Shown: one piece after another, positions 58,213 to 64,000 of the stretch
Position numbering within the stretch: the first letter of the stretch is position 1
Layout of the letters: every line of letters starts with the position of its first letter
DNA from: Anaerotignum lactatifermentans
GTDB taxonomy: Bacteria; Bacillota; Clostridia; Lachnospirales; Anaerotignaceae
Direction: 5' to 3'
DNA: 64,000 nucleotides
Assembly (NCBI RefSeq): GCF_016902535.1
Contig: NZ_JACSNY010000001.1
Location: 186,001 to 250,000, forward strand
The notes under the pieces: generated by a model
What the model was told of the DNA's origin: nothing
Seen by the model: the letters and a program-made list of their open reading frames with translations, nothing else
Databases searched by the model: none
Translations under genes and position numbers: made by a program

Positions 58213-58686
58213 ATGTCTATCGAAAAAGTAAGAGCATATCTGAAAGAAATGAATTGTCCCAAAGACGTGATCGAATTTTCCACCTCCAGCGCTACGGTTG
58301 AACTGGCGGCGCAGGCAGCAGGCGTGATTCCCGCGCGCATTACAAAAACACTTTGCCTGATGTCCAAGGAAGGCCCTATCGTCATCGCCGTTGCAGGGGA
58401 CGCGAAGATCGACAACCGGAAATTTAAAGACACCTTTGGCCTGAAAGCCAAAATGCTCTCTCCCGAGGAAACTCTGGAAGCAACAGGCCATGCCATTGGC
58501 GGGGTCTGTCCTTTTGCCCTGCCGGAAGGCACAAAGGCATACGCCGATGTTTCCATGAAGCGTTTCGACACTGTATTTCCCGCCGCCGGCAGCAGCAACT
58601 CCGCTGTGGAGCTGACCTGTGACGAGCTGTACCTCTATGGAAAATGCACCGCATGGGTAGACGTCTGCAAAGGCTGGGAAGAATAA
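58213..58686 (+). CDS. YbaK/EbsC-family aminoacyl-tRNA deacylase
   Basis: 157 residues, YbaK/ProXp fold: conserved Lys in RITKTLCLM, the GDAKIDNRKFKDTFG block and the GGVCPFALP loop with the Gly-x-x-Pro characteristic of the family. Such proteins hydrolyse mischarged Cys- or Ala-tRNA in trans. ATG at 58213 preceded by GAGGAG. A TATAAT at 58174-58179 is the likely -10. Followed after 25 bases by the Rrf2 regulator on the same strand. Confidence 0.9.
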   Translation: MSIEKVRAYLKEMNCPKDVIEFSTSSATVELAAQAAGVIPARITKTLCLMSKEGPIVIAVAGDAKIDNRKFKDTFGLKAKMLSPEETLEATGHAIGGVCPFALPEGTKAYADVSMKRFDTVFPAAGSSNSAVELTCDELYLYGKCTAWVDVCKGWEE

Positions 58687-58711
58687 ATTCCAAACGAACA
58701 AGGAGTAGTCT

Positions 58712-59161
58712 ATGAAAATCTCTACAAAAGGCCGTTACGGCATCCGCCTGATGTTAAGTCTGGCGCTCCATTATGAAAAAGGCACACTGGCCTTAAAGTC
58801 CATTGCCAGAGAACAGGACATCTCTGAAAAATATCTGGAACAGATCATCAACCCTCTGACAAAATCCGGTCTGGTCAAAAGCTACCGGGGCGCTCAGGGC
58901 GGCTATATCCTCACCAGAAACCCCATGGAAATTACCATTGGAGAGGTGCTCCGTCTTTTGGAAGGCTCCCTGTCTCCCGTGGACTGCGTGGACAACCCCA
59001 TGTGCCCCAATTCCGATACCTGTGTTTCCCTTTCCGTATGGAAGAAAATGAAGGAAGCGCTGGATGATGTCGTTGACAATATTTCTCTGGCGGATCTGGC
59101 AGAGGAATACAAAGAAAAGCATCCTGACGGAGAGCCCGCAGGCGGCTGTGTAAAAAAATAA
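58712..59161 (+). CDS. Rrf2/IscR-family transcriptional regulator
   Basis: 149 residues. Winged HTH from residue 1 (MKISTKGRYGIRLMLSLALHY) with the wing RGAQGGYILTR, and three cysteines C92, C98, C104 in the loop that in IscR binds an Fe-S cluster. Probably senses Fe-S status or redox state and controls Fe-S or cysteine genes; the usual iscS/iscU neighbours are not in the window. ATG follows AAGGAG. Confidence 0.93.
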   Translation: MKISTKGRYGIRLMLSLALHYEKGTLALKSIAREQDISEKYLEQIINPLTKSGLVKSYRGAQGGYILTRNPMEITIGEVLRLLEGSLSPVDCVDNPMCPNSDTCVSLSVWKKMKEALDDVVDNISLADLAEEYKEKHPDGEPAGGCVKK

Positions 59162-59191
59162 CATGAAGGTCTGACACTTTCATCAGAAATC

Positions 59192-59237
59192 AAAAATCGC
59201 TGAAATCCCTTGCACACAGGATTCCAGCGATTTTTTT
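59192..59237. terminator. Bidirectional terminator
   Basis: Stem AATCGCTG-A-AATCC with GGATT-C-CAGCGATT, T run on the right and A run on the left; serves the Rrf2 gene (+) and the SpoIID-like gene (-). Confidence 0.82.
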
Positions 59238-59259
59238 CATCATGATTTTTCTGCGGGCA

Positions 59260-61566
59260 TTACTGGTACACCTGCTGTACCTGCGTGCCCGGATAGTAAA
59301 ATTCCAGAATCTCGGCGGCGGTTTTCCCCTGCTCCGCCAGCGACTTTGCCCCATACTGGCTCATGCCGACGCCATGGCCGCTTCCTCCGCCGTAAAAAGC
59401 GGCCCCAGTCATCCGACCTTCCTCGTTCGTCATCGCTTTGACGGCAAAAAATCCGCTGGGCAGCATAGTGGCATCTGTTGTGGAAGTCCCATCATATTTT
59501 TGCAGATAGACAGGATCGCCAATGGTCATCCTCATAGGAGACAGCACCTGACGAATGGCATATTCTCCCTTCACCCGTACGGTCCCATTTTCATATTCCA
59601 GCAAAAGAGATTTGACAACACCGCTCTCTCCCCGCTCCTCCACGGAAATATTCTTTAGCAGTCCCGTCTTTTCCGGCGTCCCCTGTTTCCAGGAATCATC
59701 CTCCTGCCGGATTTCCACTTTTCCTGGGCTGGTTTTCGCCGTCTGGGCCAGCTTGGCCGCTGTAATCTCCGATAACTGCCGTACTCCAAAGTAGACCTTC
59801 CAGCGAAACCAGGGCGAGTCCTTGTCATAGCCTTCTGCATCCCAATCCTGCCAGAATTCCAGCCATTCCTCCTCTGTTTCCGGCTTTGTTCCCGTCACTC
59901 CATGTACGCCGCCAATAAGGTAAGTCTTTTCCTCTCCTTCTGACTGCCATACCTCTGCCGCGGAAGCGCCATAACCGCAGGAAGTAGAATAAAAATACGT
60001 AGTAACCACAGCGTTTCCTGACGTCAGGCAAAGCCCCCTTGTGGTGTCAACGGCTTCGTCGGAAAGGCTGTTTCCCTCCGCACCCAGATAAACCTGACTG
60101 CTGACAGTATCGTCCACATGAGCACCGTAGCCGCACAGCTCATTGGAAAAAATCCGGTTATAGGCATAGCTTCTGGCAGTAATGGCCTGGGCCTCCAGCG
60201 CCGTCTCTCCAAAGGAAACCGGCATCTCATGGGGTACCACACCTTTCAGATACGTTTCCATGGACAGTTCATTGATAACGATGAGCTTCTCCTGCCGCCG
60301 CTCCAGTTCCAGCGTACCGTAGTAACTGCGGACAGTGCCGTCGGAAAACACCACTTTCATAGGGCCGCCATTTTTGCCTTTGGCCGTTACGATGCCGTGA
60401 TCGAACCATGGCATTTCCTGGGAAAGTGCCGCCGCATCCATAAATTCCTTTTCTGTCTGACTGCTGGAAAGGGTAAATCCCCCCTCTGCCGAAAGAGTCA
60501 CCTTCTGCCCATCCGTGCCCCCTACCAGCACCCGGATGTTCTCCACATTCTCCCTCTCCCGCAGTACAGCACCGCAGATTTTCCCATCCTTCATGAAATA
60601 TTCCGCCTCCGCCATGCCGCAGATCAGGGCGGAAACGGTCTTTTCTTCCGCCTCTTCCGTTCTGCCGTCATAGACGCGATATCCTTCCGCCCAGGAAAAC
60701 AGCCCTTGTTCTCCCAGATAGATCTCCTGTCCATTGACCCGCTTGACGGTACACAATCCAATGGTCTGGGCCGGTATCACTTCCGAAAGGGCCCCCTCTT
60801 GCCAGACTACATCACAGATGCCATCCACTGTTTCACCGCTGTAAGGCAGGCTGACCGTTCCATTTCCTGTTTCCAGCTGAAGCCTTCCGCCAGTTGCATG
60901 ACAATATACATTTTCCGCCGTTCCGTTTTCCTCTGTCACCTCCAGCAGTGCCACGATTTCTCCGTCCTTTTGCCAGAACCGCAGCGTTTCTCCCAGATAG
61001 GGCATCAACTCTATCCCCGCGGCCCAATAGTTTCCTTTGTCAAACCAGCCGCTTTCCTCTTGCGTTTTCAGGAGCAGGCTTTCCTGCTCCTCTATGCCGT
61101 AGGAAGAAAGGTCCTCCTCTCCCCTGCGGTGTTCCAGCGCCGTTTCCCACAGCTGTACCCACAGACTGTAAGAAACGGGCAGATTTTTATTTTCCTCTGT
61201 TAGGATAATCTGGCTGTCAAACTCCGGCGCCAGCCTGTCCACCAGAAACTGGGCCTGGGTCAGGGTCAGTTCCTTTTCCGGATAGAAATTCCCATCCTCA
61301 TCCCCGGAAAAAAATCCCATGGACACGGCGCCATTGATATAAGCATATTGGTCTCCATCTTTGGAAACATCGGGAAATTCCGCCGTTTGTTCCAATTCCG
61401 CCAACTCCTCCGGCCCATAAAAGGCCAGAGAAATCATTTTTGCCGCTTCCGCCCGGCTGACGGCACGTTCATCGCCAATCCTGCCCTGGACAGCTCTGTC
61501 TACCGTTTGCTGGGCACATCCGCAAAGCAGCAATAACCCCAGACATAAAAAAAGAATCCTTCGCAT
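59260..61566 (-). CDS. SpoIID/LytB-domain lipoprotein with N-terminal SLH-like region
   Basis: 768 residues. Lipobox LCGC (Cys17) makes it a lipoprotein. Residues about 35-120 resemble an SLH pair (SRAEAAKMISLAFYG, FPDVSKDGDQYAYING). The last 350 residues form a SpoIID domain: IVINELSMETYLKGVVPHEMP with the catalytic Glu, EAQAITARSYA, DDTVSSQVY, and the closing GSGHGVGMSQYGAK. SpoIID-type proteins cut glycan strands (lytic transglycosylase). Single gene. Combination of lipoprotein, SLH and SpoIID suggests a vegetative wall enzyme rather than the engulfment protein. Confidence 0.9.
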   Translation of the reverse strand: MRRILFLCLGLLLLCGCAQQTVDRAVQGRIGDERAVSRAEAAKMISLAFYGPEELAELEQTAEFPDVSKDGDQYAYINGAVSMGFFSGDEDGNFYPEKELTLTQAQFLVDRLAPEFDSQIILTEENKNLPVSYSLWVQLWETALEHRRGEEDLSSYGIEEQESLLLKTQEESGWFDKGNYWAAGIELMPYLGETLRFWQKDGEIVALLEVTEENGTAENVYCHATGGRLQLETGNGTVSLPYSGETVDGICDVVWQEGALSEVIPAQTIGLCTVKRVNGQEIYLGEQGLFSWAEGYRVYDGRTEEAEEKTVSALICGMAEAEYFMKDGKICGAVLRERENVENIRVLVGGTDGQKVTLSAEGGFTLSSSQTEKEFMDAAALSQEMPWFDHGIVTAKGKNGGPMKVVFSDGTVRSYYGTLELERRQEKLIVINELSMETYLKGVVPHEMPVSFGETALEAQAITARSYAYNRIFSNELCGYGAHVDDTVSSQVYLGAEGNSLSDEAVDTTRGLCLTSGNAVVTTYFYSTSCGYGASAAEVWQSEGEEKTYLIGGVHGVTGTKPETEEEWLEFWQDWDAEGYDKDSPWFRWKVYFGVRQLSEITAAKLAQTAKTSPGKVEIRQEDDSWKQGTPEKTGLLKNISVEERGESGVVKSLLLEYENGTVRVKGEYAIRQVLSPMRMTIGDPVYLQKYDGTSTTDATMLPSGFFAVKAMTNEEGRMTGAAFYGGGSGHGVGMSQYGAKSLAEQGKTAAEILEFYYPGTQVQQVYQ

Positions 61567-61645
61567 TCTCTACACTCCCTCTTCCAAACTTTGTACAAGT
61601 CTATGCGGGAAGGCAGAAAAATAGAAAGATTTTTTCCGGAAACGC

Positions 61646-61880
61646 AAAAAAGGAAAGGCATTGCCTTTCCTTTTGTCTTTGCGGTCGGAGATCCCGAAAT
61701 GCCGTTCCCATCTCTTGACACCTAGCCTAAGCCAGGTGGGCAACCGCAGCTTAAGAATCTGCCTTCCTCCGCCCAAAGGGAATTATGAAGAGGCCTGACA
61801 TATCTTATGCGTATAGGAATCCCTTTTCAGTCATGTAGGTTCAATTATGATGGGCTATCGAGCATTTCAGGATGTTTCCT
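61646..61880 (-). ncRNA. Structured small RNA gene (raiA-RNA-like; class not certain)
   Basis: About 205 nt plus terminator, with its own promoter. From 5': a CAGGA/TCCTG hairpin, an unpaired purine/pyrimidine-mixed middle, and a 3' domain closed by GCGGT (61747-61743) with ACCGC (61685-61681) enclosing further stems. A 12-pair terminator hairpin (AAAGGAAAGGC, 3-base loop) with a T run follows at 61674-61646. No open frame. Size and GC contrast with the flanks fit a housekeeping structured RNA. The raiA motif of Clostridia is my best match by memory; 6S RNA is less likely because the two ends do not pair. Confidence 0.6.
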
Positions 61881-61886
61881 GAGCAT

Positions 61887-61915
61887 ATTATACTACGTTT
61901 TTCTCCATTCTTCAA
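61887..61915 (-). promoter_or_regulatory. Promoter of the small RNA gene
   Basis: On the minus strand TTGAAG (61915-61910), 17-base spacer, TATAAT (61892-61887). It lies within 40 bases after the lspA stop codon. Confidence 0.8.
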
Positions 61916-61954
61916 TAGCAATCTATACACTTTTTCTGGAAAATTCATCAGAAA

Positions 61955-62404
61955 TTATGATGATTTGTCCTTTTTTACCCCTGAAACGGCCAGAATCCCC
62001 AGCGCGCCCAGAGCAATGGCCACATCAGCAATATTGAAAATCGGAGCTTTTTTTATTTTTACATACAGAAAATCTGTTACTCTGCCAAAGCACAGCCGTT
62101 CCAGAAAGTTTCCCAATGCGCCGCCCAGCAGCACCGCCATCCAGAGCGCCGCGGGATCTTTTTCCCGTTTCAGGCGAAACAGCTTCCAGAAACCATAGGA
62201 TATCATCGCTCCCGTTGCCGCCAGAACACCTTTGGGATGTTCCTCGCCAAGATTATATGCCATTCCCGCGTTTTTTATGTGCCTGAGATAGAACCTGTTT
62301 TTTACAATTTCTTTTCTGCCGCCCAAAGGCAGTTTTTTTGCCGCCAGATACTTCGTGACCGCATCCAGCCCCAGAATCCCGGCAACCATACCCGCTTCCT
62401 TCAT
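61955..62404 (-). CDS. lspA: Lipoprotein signal peptidase (signal peptidase II)-like
   Basis: 149 residues, slightly short. Catalytic Asp pair D111 (GRVTDFLYV) and D127 (FNIADVAI), Asn motif HIKNAGMAYNLG, and GALGNFLERL. About four membrane segments; the first is weak. Cleaves prolipoproteins such as PstS and the SpoIID-like protein. GGAGGAGG before the ATG. Some Firmicutes carry two LspA copies; this divergent one could be the second. Confidence 0.9.
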   Translation of the reverse strand: MKEAGMVAGILGLDAVTKYLAAKKLPLGGRKEIVKNRFYLRHIKNAGMAYNLGEEHPKGVLAATGAMISYGFWKLFRLKREKDPAALWMAVLLGGALGNFLERLCFGRVTDFLYVKIKKAPIFNIADVAIALGALGILAVSGVKKDKSS

Positions 62405-62511
62405 ACCGTCCTCCTCCTTTTCCCCAGTTTACACATCCTGACGTCTCCTGTCAAATCCCGCCAAAAACAGATTTCCCGTCGAAAGAATTCCCCCTTTCCT
62501 CGGAAAATAGC

Positions 62512-62541
62512 TTGCCACAGCCCTGCCATAGGTATTATAAT
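62512..62541 (+). promoter_or_regulatory. Promoter of fba
   Basis: TTGCCA (62512-62517), 18-base spacer, TATAAT (62536-62541), about 48 bases before the start codon. Confidence 0.7.
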
Positions 62542-62589
62542 TTCCTTAAGAAAGATATTTGTCTTTAAAAAGAGAAAGAGGTGTTTACA

Positions 62590-63537
62590 ATGGGTTTAGT
62601 AACAACAAAGGAAATGTTTGAAAAGGCGTTTGTTGGCGGCTATGCCATCGGCGCGTTCAATATCAACAACATGGAGATCGTACAGGGTGTTGTAGCTGCC
62701 GCAAAGGCACAGAACTCCGCTGTCATCCTGCAGGTATCCAAAAGCGCGCTGAAATACGCGCATCCCAAATACCTGAAAGCAATGGTAGACGCGGCCGTGG
62801 AAGAAACCGGTCTGGACATTGCGCTGCATCTGGATCACGGCCCGGATTTCGAAACCTGCAAGGAATGTATCGAAGTAGGCTTCACATCTGTAATGTATGA
62901 CGGTTCCCATCTGGATTATGAAGAAAACGTAGCCACTACCAAAGCAGTAGTAGAATACGCCCACGCACACGGCGTTGTAGTCGAAGCGGAACTGGGCAAG
63001 CTGGCCGGCGTAGAGGATGATGTCAAAGTTGACGCCGCAAACGCTACCTATACTGACCCCGATCAGGCAGTGGACTTTGTAACGCGCACCGGCGTAGACT
63101 CTCTGGCCATCGCCATCGGTACCAGCCACGGCGCGTATAAATTCAAAGGCGAAGCAAAGCTGGACTTTGACCGGCTGGAAACCATCACCAAAAAGCTGGA
63201 GGCTGCCGGCTTCCACAACTTCCCCATCGTGCTCCACGGCGCTTCTTCCGTAGACCAGAGATGTGTGGCAATGTGCAATGAATACGGCGGCAAGATCGAC
63301 GGCGCCAAAGGTATTCCCGCGGAAATGCTGAGAAAAGCATCCTCCATGGCTGTCTGCAAAATCAACATGGATACCGACCTGCGTCTGGCTATGACTGCGG
63401 CCATCCGGAAATCCTTCGGCGAAAAGCCCGAAGCATTCGATCCCAGAGGCTATCTGGGCGATGCAAGAAACCTGATCCAGGAACTGGTAGAAGACAAGAT
63501 TAAAAACGTCATCGGTTCCACAGACTCCATGAAATAA
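62590..63537 (+). CDS. fba: Class II fructose-bisphosphate aldolase
   Basis: 315 residues. Catalytic Asp82 and zinc His83 in LHLDHGPD, Glu in EAELGKLAG, zinc His residues in TSHGAYKF and VLHGASS, phosphate loop KINMDTDLR. Splits fructose 1,6-bisphosphate into two trioses. ATG at 62590 follows AGAGGTG. Single gene, not in the cggR operon 20 kb away. Strong codon bias fits high expression. Confidence 0.97.
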   Translation: MGLVTTKEMFEKAFVGGYAIGAFNINNMEIVQGVVAAAKAQNSAVILQVSKSALKYAHPKYLKAMVDAAVEETGLDIALHLDHGPDFETCKECIEVGFTSVMYDGSHLDYEENVATTKAVVEYAHAHGVVVEAELGKLAGVEDDVKVDAANATYTDPDQAVDFVTRTGVDSLAIAIGTSHGAYKFKGEAKLDFDRLETITKKLEAAGFHNFPIVLHGASSVDQRCVAMCNEYGGKIDGAKGIPAEMLRKASSMAVCKINMDTDLRLAMTAAIRKSFGEKPEAFDPRGYLGDARNLIQELVEDKIKNVIGSTDSMK

Positions 63538-63556
63538 TCAAAAAAATCGTCTTTTT

Positions 63557-63604
63557 GGCACGAAAGTCTGATTTCAAAACAGGCTTTCGTGCCTTATTTT
63601 TTTG
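63557..63604 (+). terminator. Terminator of fba
   Basis: Ten-pair stem GGCACGAAAG with CTTTCGTGCC plus CTG/CAG inside, then TTATTTTTTT. Confidence 0.88.
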
Positions 63605-63625
63605 TATGAAAAAAGGTACATCCTC

Positions 63626-63654
63626 TTGTTATTTCCCGTTCCATTCGCTACAAT
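63626..63654 (+). promoter_or_regulatory. Promoter of the MBL-fold gene
   Basis: TTGTTA (63626-63631), 17-base spacer, TACAAT (63649-63654), 33 bases before the ATG. Confidence 0.65.
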
Positions 63655-63687
63655 AGAATCAAATTGGAAGAAAAAGGAGGAGTTTTT

Positions 63688-64000
63688 ATGTATGAACTGG
63701 TGCAGGTAGCTGCAAACACATATTATATCAACAGTCCCTCAAAAATGGGGGTCTATCGTGTCAGCGATGATGATGTCTGGCTTATTGACAGCGGCAACGA
63801 CAAGGACGCCGGCAGAAAGGTACAGAAAATTCTGGAGGCCCAGGGCTGGAAACTGACTGCCATCATCAATACCCATTCCAACGCGGATCATGTGGGCGGC
63901 AATACCCTGCTGCAAAATCGTCTGGGCTGCGCCGTATACTCCACACCGATGGAAAACGCCGTCATTGAAGCGCCCATTCTGGAGCCTTCCTTCCTTTACG
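63688..64000 (+). CDS. Metallo-beta-lactamase-fold hydrolase (5' part, runs off the window)
   Basis: The first 104 codons are present. ATG at 63688 follows AAAGGAGG. After a start strand and WLIDSGNDKD comes the metal motif THSNADHVGG: H63, D67 and H68 are kept, but the second His of the usual HxHxDH is Asn65. Members of this fold hydrolyse thioesters, lactams or nucleic acids; the variant motif recurs in a Firmicute subgroup of unknown substrate, as far as I recall. Confidence 0.88.
   Translation, partial: MYELVQVAANTYYINSPSKMGVYRVSDDDVWLIDSGNDKDAGRKVQKILEAQGWKLTAIINTHSNADHVGGNTLLQNRLGCAVYSTPMENAVIEAPILEPSFLY

Noticed and set aside
61646-61880. 6S RNA
   Set aside because: 6S RNA needs its two ends to pair in one long hairpin with a central bubble; here the 5' end forms its own hairpin and the 3' domain closes separately. 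Kept only as a less likely class.

Overview
The window reads as chromosome of an anaerobic, spore-forming Firmicute (Clostridia), most likely genus Anaerotignum (old Clostridium cluster XIVb). The strongest evidence is a complete acrylate-pathway operon (activator, two lactoyl-CoA dehydratase subunits, propionate CoA-transferase) whose proteins look nearly collinear with those remembered for Clostridium (Anaerotignum) propionicum. A ferredoxin-dependent 2-oxoacid oxidoreductase, glutamine synthetase type III, Spo0A and SpoIVB fit the same picture. No database search was run, so the genus is a recall-based inference.

Layout. Nearly all genes are on the minus strand. 0-6 kb: phosphate operon pstS-pstC-pstA-pstB-phoU-HD protein-phoP-phoR, with Pho-box-like repeats before pstS. 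6-12.2 kb: EamA exporter (+), alanine racemase, an enoate-reductase-like flavoprotein and a CstA transporter. 12.9-18 kb: acrylate operon behind a strong promoter and a leader of about 200 nt. 18.4-25.3 kb: zapA, peptidase U32, ftsW, pbpA, patatin. 25.4-28.8 kb: P-loop ATPase and four-subunit 2-oxoacid:ferredoxin oxidoreductase. 29.2-35.3 kb: glutamine synthetase III, Zn-ribbon protein, a LexA-box-controlled small gene (+), DUF6514 protein, spo0A, spoIVB. 35.6-42.7 kb: glycolytic operon cggR-pgk-polysaccharide deacetylase-tpiA-gpmI-eno with a CggR-type operator and no gapA. 42.8-45.6 kb: small Cys/Asp-tailed membrane protein, Nudix hydrolase, PrsW-like protease, and a decayed S-layer gene next to a TCTG tetranucleotide array of 16.5 units. 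45.6-49.8 kb: MacB-like ABC system with a large COG1361-type surface protein. 50-55.3 kb: a dlt-like envelope-acylation operon with an atypical adenylation enzyme and a GNAT gene. 55.5-58.1 kb: metA-metY preceded by a 36-residue methionine-rich peptide gene. 58.2-64 kb: YbaK-like deacylase, Rrf2 regulator, SpoIID-like lipoprotein, a structured small RNA gene, lspA, fructose-bisphosphate aldolase and the start of a metallo-beta-lactamase-fold gene.

How it works together. Alanine racemase and the acrylate operon fit fermentation of alanine or lactate to propionate; the 2-oxoacid:ferredoxin oxidoreductase supplies reduced ferredoxin needed by the dehydratase activator (inference). The glycolytic block sits under sugar-phosphate control through CggR. 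Most other blocks concern the envelope: wall synthesis, lipoprotein processing, S-layer anchoring and surface acylation.

Lead candidates for undescribed biology are the Met-rich peptide locus directly upstream of metA-metY (perfect consensus promoter, 13 Met in 36 residues, terminator with an alternative pairing partner), and the dlt-like operon whose adenylation enzyme lacks the cysteine known from D-alanine-specific DltA. The small RNA at 61.6-61.9 kb and the SSR/S-layer remnant also deserve attention.
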